Origin: Plutella xylostella
Lineage: Eukaryota > Arthropoda > Insecta > Lepidoptera > Plutellidae
Length of the DNA: 64,000 bases
Direction of reading: 5' to 3'
Assembly: GCF_932276165.1 (NCBI RefSeq)
Contig: NC_064008.1
Span: forward strand, 935,001 to 999,000
Shown: positions 56,115 to 64,000 of the stretch, piece by piece
How the letters are laid out: each line of letters starts with the position of its first letter
Position numbering within the stretch: position 1 is the first letter of the stretch
Notes under the pieces: generated by a model
The model's database searches: none
Seen by the model: only the letters and a program-made list of their open reading frames with translations
What the model was told of the DNA's origin: nothing
Translations under genes and position numbers: made by a program

Positions 56115-56400
56115 ATTTCGTAGATTTTCTATTCTATTCTATTCTGAGAGGTGGCGAACCTCCTGTACGTGGCTCTCTTGAGTGGAACCTTTGTACATAT
56201 CCCCTTAATTTTAGCTCAGCCAGCCTAGCTCTCGAGTAAAATGGAGCAGCAAGCCTGGGTGTTCCAATAGCTGAGATAGGCGTTCTGTTGGTCCAAGAAT
56301 AGATATAGTCTTGTTTCTGTAGTAGGTGGAGATTGAGCCAGCATAGGTATATTTTTTTAACTACAAAATATACCCACCGCAGCACTACAGTTTAATCCTA
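56115..56400 (-). mobile_element. CR1-like LINE 3' end fragment
   Basis: An (ATTCT)n tail at 56128-56143 followed on the minus strand by about 80 codons of the LINE C-terminal region (TPRLAAPFYSRARLAELKLR). No RT motif, so it is severely 5'-truncated. Confidence 0.55.
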
Positions 56401-58073
56401 AGGTACTTAGAAAACAGATGAATCAAATAATATTTTATAGATATAGAATCTAGATAAGCAAGCCAAGTAAATTATTTTTCATACTGTCAGTGCATCATAA
56501 AATTAAAGTGTTTGTGCTAGGGTAGTATTTCATATCTTTTTTGCTACAAATAAATTGAAATCAGCTTAAGTGACTTACTCAGTAGCAGAATGATATGCCA
56601 ATTTAGTTTCTTATGTAGGTATTAACTTCATAAGATCTTAATACAACTTGTTGTTAAGTAGGTACTTCACATAGGCACTTGAATATTTAGTCTTGGTTAT
56701 AAATTCCAGTCTGGAGCCAGTTGCAACGCAGTAAAAACCTACAAATACCAAAATTCTGGTTAGTAGATATCATGGGGTTTAGGTTACAGACATTATGATA
56801 GTATAGGAAGGTTTATCTTATTATTATTATTAGTAGGTATATATTGTTAGCCACTGGACTTAGCTGGAGCGAGACCAGACATAGGTGGTTTAAACATAGA
56901 TAGGTGGCAGATTTTATGACACCTCTGGGGTGCCATAGGACTACAACAATGGTAAAAGAAGGTTTGTCTTTGTTTTGAAGGATATTTCCTTTAAGGCTTC
57001 TTCTTCATGCCTTAAGAACATGAGAGTTAAGGCGGTCATCCACTGGCGAGGCGACGGTATAGATTGTTGGCTTGTCGAATCTCGTTGGTGATCCATTAGC
57101 GAACCAAACAGTCTACTCTCATCATTGGCAAAGTCGTGGCGTGCTTTTTGTAACATCGTTGGAGGTTTTTTAGACCGCGGACTTAGAGGTTATTGGAGGT
57201 TTTGCTCGCGAATGGATCACCACCTTTAGTTGAAGAAACTTTTACATGTACCTCTATTATGTTCGTGGATACTCACCTTATTTGTTACGCTCAAATCAGC
57301 TAGTTTCATGAAGCTAAAGTCTTCAATCAAATTGTCCGTCAACTCCTTTAAATATGCTTTAAATATCCAGGGAGACTGGTTTGCAATCCTCACGTATCCT
57401 CAGTTACTACTTTCACATCACTTTGTAGGTGTAATTACAGGCTCTTTTTCTTACAAAAATAGGAAAAATTAGCCATTGTAATGGCTTTGCGTTGCAAGAA
57501 TAGGAACTTTTTTCAAAGAGGCGTTGAGTCGCAACTTTGACATATAATCTACTCTGTGTGATGAGCTCATTATGAGCTCGTGGTGCGAATTTCTAGCTTA
57601 GTAACGCTATAATTTTCACTGAACGGTTTGCGTGACGTCATAACACAATGAGCCGCAAAAATGTGCGGTGGGAGTGCGAAATCAGCGACCTTGTTGAAAT
57701 CGATTCAGCCACTCATCGCTGGGAGTAAGGCTACAGCTTCATGTTCCGCTAAACATTGTATATAAACTCGATAAATAACTTCCCTAGCTTGACTACGAAT
57801 ATTTTTCTTCTTCTTCCTAATTGCAAACAGGCGTAAATAGTTGTTTTTATCTAGATTATCCTAATAATTAAATAAGAAAATTGAAAAAACACCGAACCGC
57901 CAACTGCCATAAACATTGTTATGACTTTTATGTTTCTTTTCTAATGGTGCCAGGCTCCTGAAAATTTTAGTTCCTCAAACATTAATTTCATGAATTAATA
58001 GTTTCACTGTATGTATATGTACTTACTTATCTACTAGGTAAAAAAGAAGCAATCATTCTTACTGCGCAGTGGG

Positions 58074-58081
58074 TATATATA
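58074..58081 (+). promoter_or_regulatory. Candidate TATA box of SEC copy E
   Basis: TATATATA 107 bp before the ATG at 58181. Confidence 0.4.
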
Positions 58082-58180
58082 GAAAATCAATTAATACTAT
58101 CTTAATAAATGTCTATCGATAAAAATAACAATTAATTTTTGATAAACTTTACTGTACCACTCTTAGTGTAGTCTTTGAAA

Positions 58181-61100
58181 ATGGAGGTCCTTGTGCTACT
58201 GCCATGGCTATTTGTTATTATAACCGCTCAGGTATAATAGTTCTTTTAATATACATAGATAGATAAATATAGAATATTCTTTATTTGTACACAATATAAT
58301 ATATAATATAAGTAATACTAGGTTTTTTAGTGGGAATTTGAGGATACAAAGTAGCCATAGTTTATTAAAACAGATACCTACCAGAATTTAAAATTATAGT
58401 ATAAGTAGTTCAAATTGATCTTTTCAGGATACATTATACAGCGTGGATCAACTATTACAAAGAGGAATCAGCAGTGGCGACGGAGTTTCTACATATGCAG
58501 TGGATGGCGATGACGGCGCGATCCAATCCAACGAGGGCCTGAATGCGAACCTTGAGGAACAACAGCAAAAAAAACTGCAAAACCTTGGAACTATGTTTTT
58601 ACGGGTAACACTATCACTTTCCATCCTTACATAATAATTTCCCCACATATTTATTTATTATTGATATGCTCAATTTCTCAAAACTGTAATACCCGAAAGG
58701 GTAGTCAGGGGTGACTCGCAAGCGCACACGGTTTTCGCTATTACCTACATTCATTTTTACTCACAGGATAGGTCGCGAGCTTTTTGAGAATGATTTATTC
58801 TCAAAAAGCTCGCTACCTATCCTCTATTATATTTATATTTTATTGTAGTATGGTAATATATATTGTACTTAGTTCTAAAAACCTAAAATGTTTTCAGATG
58901 GCACAAGCAGCAGGATTACGGGAAAATAAAATAAAACGCCCCCCTTATCCCCCCACGAATCCGGTGAGTTATCTAAACATCAAAATTACATTTTCAGTTT
59001 GTAAGAAAATCATATTATGTCATATTCGTAGCTCATTCGAAGGCTGTAGCAAAAGTCAGAAGAACAACCAAATTTCAGTGAACATCAAAAAACGCTTATA
59101 TTTCTATACTATTCAAAACTGTTCCTGGGTCACCCCTTTCTCCTTACACCGCTTTTGCAACAACCTGCCTACGAATACTGCAAAATAGCTAGAGTATTGC
59201 CATTAGAATAGAATAGAATAGAATAGAATACTACTTTATTGACTAAACAGAACACAAATAACAATTTATAATACAGTGAATACAACGCAATAGGCGGCCT
59301 TATCGCTAAAAGCGATCTCTTCCAGGCAACCTTTGGGTGGAGGAGAGACTAAAAGAATAAATGAGGAAGGTGTACAAATGATGTAGTAAACATTCAGTTT
59401 TAATAATAAATACTTAAATACATACATACATAATATACTCAAAGATAGAGGAAATAGTTACAAAGATTATATAATATAGAGGTACTAAAGCAAGATGGAG
59501 GAAAGATAATGTTCTTTTACCTGTTTTTTGAATGCTATATCTGTCTTCGCAAAACGGATATTAACAGGTAATGCATTCCAAAGTCTTATAGCTGTAACCG
59601 TAAATGAGGTACTGTAAAATTCCGTACTATGTGATGGGAAATCTAATAGACGCATTTGTGATGATCTCATTGGTCTGTTGTCGGGATGGTTTTTGAAGAT
59701 AAAACGCTCTTTGAGGTACGCTGGAGTTGAGGGATTGAACAGCACAGAGTAGAGTAAAGAGAGAATATGAGCATTCCGGCGAAGGCGAATTGGGAGCCAC
59801 TTGAGTTTATTGCGATATTCGGATATGCGGTCATATTTACGTAAACCAAATATGAACCGTATGCAGAAATTTTGAAGGCGCTCAAGTTTATTCAGTTGCT
59901 CCTGGGTGATATCTGAATAGCAGGCGTCGGCGTAGTCGAGAATGGGAAGTAAAAGAGTTTGTGCAAGCGAGATTTTAGTAGCGGTAGGTAGAAAGTTACG
60001 CAGTCTTCTCAGGCTGGCAGAGGATGCAAAAATCTTCCGACTGACTTCACAGATCTGTGGCACCCAGGTTAGGTTGGTGTCGATGAGAATACCCAGATTC
60101 TTCACTTTATCGGCAAAAGGGATATTAACACCGTCAAAAGTAATCGGGGGTAGTTGAAGCCAGTCAATTTTGGATTTCAGTCTCGAGCTGCCAACCAGTA
60201 TCACTTGAGTCTTTTTGGGGTTGACCGTAAGCCCATGACATTTGCTCCAGTCAGAGATCCTATCGAGGTCAGAGTTCACCATCGATATGGCGTTATGTAG
60301 CTCTTGTGGAGGCGAATGACAATATATTTGAAGGTCATCTGCGTACAAGTGGTAGGAACATGAAATGGTTTGAGATATGCCGTTTATGAACAAAGCGAAG
60401 AGAAGAGGAGATAAGACGCCACCTTGCGGGACTCCGGCATTGGTGCTACACCAAGTTGAAAAGGTATCTTCAATGCGTATCCTCTGCCGGCGACCACGCA
60501 AGTAACTATGAAACCAGCCAACAGCTTCAGGAGATATGTTAAGTGAACTCAGTATTCCAAGCAGTATATCGAAGTCAACGGTGTTGAAGGCGTTACTGAA
60601 GTCAAGCAGTGTTAACACAGTAAGCTCACCTTTTTCCATGCCCCAACGGATGTCGTCGTTTATCTTAATTAATGCAGTAACGGTGCTGTGACCAGAGCGA
60701 AAACCGGATTGGAAGGGGTTCAGGATATTGTTTTGGGAAAGAAAGGAATTTAATTGATGATGCACAAGGCGCTCAAACACCTTAGAAAGGAAAGATAGGA
60801 TTGAGATGGGACGGTAGTCTGAGAATGAGGAGGGGTTGGACTTTTTGGGAATAGGGGTGATTTGTGCGTCTTTCCATATAATGGGAAAGGTTTCTGCATC
60901 AATGGAGAAGTTAAATATGTGAGTTATTATGGGAGTGACGACATCAATAATGGGGATGATCATATTTCGACTAACACCGTCGCTTCCAACTGCATTCGAG
61001 GTAATGGATACTATGTTCTTCTTAACATCACATTCACTGAATTGGCTAAAAACAAAAGGGGAATAATTGGGAGTAGGCAAAGATGAGAGACGAGCAAGTG

Positions 61101-62786
61101 TGTCTGATTTAGTGGAGCCACTGAGGGCCGATGATGAGGAAAAGTGTTGATTTAAGGAGTCTTTGTTAATATCTCTGGGTAACGCGTTGTGCTGAGATTT
61201 TCCAACTCCTAAGGTTTTTAGAAATTTCCAGACTTTAACCGGATCCCCATTTTCTACCGATTCGTGAATATGGCGTCGTTGAGCGTCCCTACACGCCTTG
61301 TTGCAGCGATTCCGTGCCAACAAATATTTGTGCTTGTTGCGCTCTGTAGGATTGCACTTGTACCGACACTTAGATGATGCTTTACGGTGCATTAAAGCTT
61401 TTATATCATCGGTAAGCCAAGGAGCCGGCAAGTGTTTCATTTTAACAGCTCTGACTGGAGCATGTCTGTCATACAGGTCTACCAAAAAGGAGTTGAGAAG
61501 CTCTACTTTACTGTCAACTGTGTTGGCGCTCAAGACTGATCCCCAATCTAAATTTTCAGCATCAGACCGAAGCTTTTCTACATCCATACTACCAAAACAT
61601 CGCTGCATAAGTATTCTCGGCTTAGCTTTAGGTGGGCGAATTTTATAAGAAAGATGAAGCAAGTCATGATGTGAAAAGGCATCAGCACTGCATTGGCCAA
61701 ATTTTGCAACATGATTACTTGATGAGACTATTGTAAGATCGAGCAGAGAAGGGGTACAGTTAGGGAGGTGATGCGTAGCATTAAGAGGAAGGATATTTAA
61801 GTTGCTTGCGTTTAGAATTGATTCTAGAGAAGAAGAACGGGAATCTTTTTGAGGAGACAGGTGTTAAAATCACCCATTAAAATTATATGAGAGTATACGG
61901 AAGTAAAGTCTTCGAGGAGTTTCTCGAATGAAGGAAAGAAATTAAAACGGAGAGTGGGACAATAATAGACTCCAAGGAAGACTTTTTGTTGCGAAAGTGT
62001 AACCTCAATAAACAAATGTTCAGCGGAATTTAGTGGAGGGGGTTGAGCGGACATACTAATAACAGTGAAAGGAATGTGAGCACGAAGGTAGATAGCCACT
62101 CCTCCTCCTCCAATACCTGTTCTGTCATTCCGAATAAGTCGGAAACCTGGAAGGGAACCTGCCATTGTACTTCTTACTTGAGTATTTCTTTATTTCCGTG
62201 GCATAACTGATACCATTAGGCACCGTAGCGTCCGTAGTCGAGCTGGCTTCAGTGATCGTAACTGATCACTGAGGTTAAGCAACTACTGGCACAGCCAGCC
62301 ATTGGATGGGTGACCGATTTCAAGTTTTTCTTTTCTGGACGCTTCCGTGCTTCGGACAGCACGCTAAGCGGTGGGTCCCAGTTGCTGCTTCGGCAGCAGT
62401 CGTTAAACCTAGTCAGAGGCCTTCGGGCAGCTTGAAAACATCTGACAGTCGGGTCGCCCACTTACCCGACAACTCTCTCTGCACAAGCTTGCTTTTGTTG
62501 GGGTCCACCAACCGATGAACTGAAACCACTTGAACTGTTCCAGCATGGCGGTCCAGTGCAGATGTACACGGTGTCCGGGGGACCGCTGCTGCCGGGACAA
62601 CTCATCGTGTCCGACTTCGACACTAGAAGGGGGGAAGAGGTCGACGTCGACACTAGAAGCGGGGGAGAGGTCGACTTTGATCCTAGAAGGACGATAATAG
62701 ATGCTTCTGATCCGACTGAAAAGCCTAAACGCAGGCCCTATATGAAGTTAAAATTGCAAGGATACGTTTACAGAATGCAAGGATAA
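58181..62786 (+). CDS. SEC, small secreted protein, copy E
   Basis: Exons 58181-58231, 58428-58604, 58898-58963 and 62544-62786 give 178 residues, close to copy D (SNEGLN, TIIDASDP) but with SDFDTRRGEE, so all three repeats begin with the S/V-D-x-D/H/R-T/P-R pattern, and a full YVYRMQG end. Intron 3 lacks the 1.1 kb inverted-repeat element seen in A to D and instead holds a 3 kb CR1-like LINE (59205-62159). AATAAA follows the stop as in the other copies. A 7.3 kb transposon insertion lies 0.45 kb upstream of the ATG. Confidence 0.68.
58765..58821. repeat. Short hairpin in SEC intron 2, copy E
   Basis: GGATAGGTCGCGAGCTTTTTGAGA is followed after a 9-bp loop by its near-exact reverse complement; other copies have only the first arm. 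Confidence 0.85.
59485..61662 (-). CDS. LINE 2 reverse transcriptase
   Basis: About 725 open codons: linker (APWLTDDIKALMHRK), thumb/finger motifs (ITPIPKKSNPSSFSDYRPIS, GFRSGHSTVTAL), LLDFSNAFNTVD, AGVPQGGVLSPLLFALFI, the catalytic YADDLQIYCHS, LTVNPKKTQVILVG and a C-terminal ending YLSSILL. The upstream part joins the endonuclease after a frameshift, so this ORF is complete for RT but the element cannot make a full ORF2 protein. Confidence 0.9.
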   Translation of the reverse strand: MLHLSYKIRPPKAKPRILMQRCFGSMDVEKLRSDAENLDWGSVLSANTVDSKVELLNSFLVDLYDRHAPVRAVKMKHLPAPWLTDDIKALMHRKASSKCRYKCNPTERNKHKYLLARNRCNKACRDAQRRHIHESVENGDPVKVWKFLKTLGVGKSQHNALPRDINKDSLNQHFSSSSALSGSTKSDTLARLSSLPTPNYSPFVFSQFSECDVKKNIVSITSNAVGSDGVSRNMIIPIIDVVTPIITHIFNFSIDAETFPIIWKDAQITPIPKKSNPSSFSDYRPISILSFLSKVFERLVHHQLNSFLSQNNILNPFQSGFRSGHSTVTALIKINDDIRWGMEKGELTVLTLLDFSNAFNTVDFDILLGILSSLNISPEAVGWFHSYLRGRRQRIRIEDTFSTWCSTNAGVPQGGVLSPLLFALFINGISQTISCSYHLYADDLQIYCHSPPQELHNAISMVNSDLDRISDWSKCHGLTVNPKKTQVILVGSSRLKSKIDWLQLPPITFDGVNIPFADKVKNLGILIDTNLTWVPQICEVSRKIFASSASLRRLRNFLPTATKISLAQTLLLPILDYADACYSDITQEQLNKLERLQNFCIRFIFGLRKYDRISEYRNKLKWLPIRLRRNAHILSLLYSVLFNPSTPAYLKERFIFKNHPDNRPMRSSQMRLLDFPSHSTEFYSTSFTVTAIRLWNALPVNIRFAKTDIAFKKQVKEHYLSSILL
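61824..62159 (-). pseudogene. LINE 2 endonuclease remnant
   Basis: C-terminal two thirds of an APE-like endonuclease: GGGVAIYLRAHIPF, FLGVYYCPTLR, HIILMGDFNTCLL. A frameshift follows after DFNT, and the downstream endonuclease motifs lie in another frame up to the RT ORF. The N-terminus is lost by 5' truncation. Confidence 0.8.
62288..62519 (+). repeat. 5S-like SINE before SEC exon 4, copy E
   Basis: More divergent version (GCCATTGGATGGGTGACCG, TTTGTTGGGGTCCACCAACC) next to the unoccupied site of the 1.1 kb element. It is the oldest-looking of the five alleles of this locus. Confidence 0.6.
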
Positions 62787-63025
62787 GATTAGTCAATAAA
62801 AATGCGATAATTCAAAACTCCTATATAAGTTAAAATTTCCTCAAAGTAACATTAAAACTCCAAACCCCAATTTGTGTTAAGTATTTTAATTTTTAATAAT
62901 ATTGTTAACAATCTATAGCTACGTTTTAATAACAAAATATCGGTACAATAAATAAAAAAACACTCTTAAATTATATGTCGGTAAACACGGTTAAATTATA
63001 GTATTGCAAAAAATATTGACTTAAA

Positions 63026-63545
63026 CTAAGTCATTTTGTTCATCCCATCCTTATTGTCACCTTTGTCTTTATCTAGAGACTTATCAAGATCTGCAGTTCC
63101 GTTGCAATACTTCACAACCCCATTATCTGGTTTGCTCGTCCCATTTTGCGCTGGAGCGATCATGAGCAAGTTGTTTCCATTCCTGTCAGTTGTCAAGTTC
63201 CTTAACGGCAGGGGATGGCGCCATCTTGGGAAATAGTAAGAGCTTCTGAGGAACCTATAGTGCTCCATTTTGTTTTGGACCACTCGACTTTGGTAGCGTC
63301 TGAAGAGCGAACCATCTTCATTTTCCTCGTTGCCGAATTTCGGAAAGTCGTTAGCGCCTTCGAGAAAAATTTTCGGTTTTGGACCTTCATCATCATTGCA
63401 ATAAGGTCGTTTGTACTTCCTGCGTAGGTTCTGCGATGGGCTAAGAGGTGATTCGCATTTGATTGCTAAGGAGTTGTTCTCTTTGTTAGTGGAGATGGAA
63501 TGCGCTTTCTGCCACTCGAGCACCTCGCATAGAAGACCGATGTAT
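63026..63545 (-). CDS. HLH3B: HLH3B-like bHLH factor, copy F (exon 3 only)
   Basis: Only the last coding exon of a sixth copy lies in the window. It begins after a TATTACAG acceptor at 63546 with the phase expected to complete the split arginine codon, continues YIGLLCEVLEWQK, and runs 172 residues to a stop at 63028-63026. The final residues are NKMT rather than NKMM and one VDKSL is LDKSL. About 50 bp upstream, at about 63594, the intron is interrupted by a LINE reverse transcriptase fragment that runs off the window, so exons 1 and 2, if present, lie at least 0.4 kb further right. Confidence 0.85.
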
Positions 63546-63593
63546 CTGTAATAAGAATATACATAATGAACATATATGGACAAAGGGAAGATT

Positions 63594-64000
63594 TTCGATG
63601 GTTTACCTCCTACGTGCATAACAGGTCCCAAGCAGTAGTGTTGAATGGATACACATCTTCTTGGCGATGCATACCATCAGGAGTACCCCAAGGATCTCTT
63701 TTAGGACCCCTCCTCTTTGTAATTTTCATAACAGATATTGATAGTTGCTTTCAACACTCCCATCATTTGCTTTTCGCTGACGACATGAAAGTTTACAGGG
63801 TTGTCAATAATGAGTCGGATGCATTACTTTTACAACAAGATTTAAATAGACTTGACATTTATTGTGAGCGTAATAAACTAGATTTAAACGTCTCCAAATG
63901 TTATTTTATGACATTTACGCGAAAACCATCACCTTTTTCAACAAATTACAGTGTTAAAAATCAATATCTTACTCGAGTATCTAATATGCGTGATCTGGGT
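63594..64000 (+). mobile_element. Jockey-type LINE 3 fragment, runs off window
   Basis: Sequence departs from the HLH3B intron 2 unit after GGGAAGATT. The plus strand reads RWFTSYVHNRSQAVV, IPSGVPQGSLLGPLLFVIFI, LLFADDMKVYRVV, KLDLNVSKCYFMTF, that is, RT motifs from palm to thumb. The element is 5'-truncated within RT and continues past 64000. Confidence 0.88.

Larger units (their letters stand above)
50413..57732. mobile_element. 7.3 kb inverted-repeat element in copy E, with nested insertions
   Basis: The copy E sequence GTCCAGCTTCATG is interrupted by DNA whose ends are perfect 18-bp inverted repeats: AGCCTTACTCCCAGCGAT at 50413-50430 and its complement at 57715-57732. A short CAGC repeat flanks it. 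Without the nested BEL element it is about 3.8 kb. No transposase was found, so the superfamily is open. It also contains a MITE (55874-56094) and a LINE fragment (56115-56400); 54350-55870 and 56400-57700 show nothing recognisable. Confidence 0.85.
50355..57816 (-). pseudogene. Helix-turn-helix-like exon, copy E, split by transposon
   Basis: The 3' part of the exon (50412-50355) and its 5' part (57816-57734) are separated by the 7.3 kb inverted-repeat element, which entered within the codons for GHI. Both halves otherwise match the other copies, including acceptor and donor. The exon cannot be spliced as one piece in this copy. Confidence 0.7.
59205..62159 (-). mobile_element. CR1-like LINE 2 in SEC intron 3, copy E
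   Basis: Flanked by a 7-bp duplication TGCCATT (59198-59204, 62160-62166). Minus-strand element with an (ATTCT)n 3' tail at the left end, carrying the second half of the endonuclease and a full reverse transcriptase. The 5' end is truncated. Confidence 0.93.

Noticed and set aside
1..64000. Assembly duplication as the sole cause of the repeated units
   Set aside because: Copies carry different transposons, indels and residue changes, and an empty site in one; simple collapse or haplotype duplication does not explain five distinct units. Read-level proof is still lacking.

Overview
The window is insect DNA, almost certainly from a moth or butterfly. The evidence is the set of repeats typical of Lepidoptera (the 'ctaatattataaatgcg ... 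cgcgggaacagctagt' family, the 'ccggccaagtgcgagtcggg ... ctacggaaccct' family, a 5S-like SINE), short introns, TCAGT initiators, and BEL/Pao and CR1/Jockey-type retroelements. No bacterial-style genes, CRISPR arrays or rRNA genes were seen.

The backbone is a tandem array of a roughly 6.2 kb unit, present as five and a half copies (A to F). Each unit holds two genes. On the minus strand lies a TAL1/SCL-family bHLH transcription factor, closest by motif to Drosophila HLH3B, with three coding exons whose splice phases fit exactly and a 267-residue product. On the plus strand lies an unrecognised small secreted protein (called SEC here) with four phase-0 exons, a signal peptide and acidic 10-residue repeats. 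Within a unit the two genes are divergent (5' ends about 0.9 kb apart); between units SEC of one copy and HLH3B of the next are convergent, stop codons about 0.2 to 0.4 kb apart. An extra minus-strand exon with a helix-turn-helix look sits between the two 5' ends and is phase-compatible with the first HLH3B exon. Most copies keep open reading frames; differences are mainly single residues, one in-frame 9-bp insertion and one early stop.

Layout. Copy A (1-22547): HLH3B exons 2 and 1, a 7 kb TTAA-flanked composite insert (1884-8892) carrying a broken BEL element (4446-8710), then SEC with a CR1/Jockey-type LINE (10418-20727) in intron 3, itself split by an intact BEL/Pao element (13003-19493). 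Copy B (22791-28584) and copy C (28978-34988) are nearly free of large insertions. Copy D (35172-47423) carries a SINE-like repeat and a 5.7 kb non-coding LTR element with identical LTRs and a 23-unit 17-bp satellite. Copy E (47673-62786) carries a 7.3 kb inverted-repeat element containing a young gag-protease-only BEL element whose LTR has a heat-shock-type promoter; a CR1-like LINE sits in SEC intron 3. Copy F starts at 63026 and is cut by another LINE at about 63594, which runs off the window.

Copies A to D share a 1.1 kb inverted-repeat DNA element in SEC intron 3; copy E has the matching empty site, which gives a clue to the order of duplication. All gene models are read by eye from splice signals and phase; none was checked by transcript or database.
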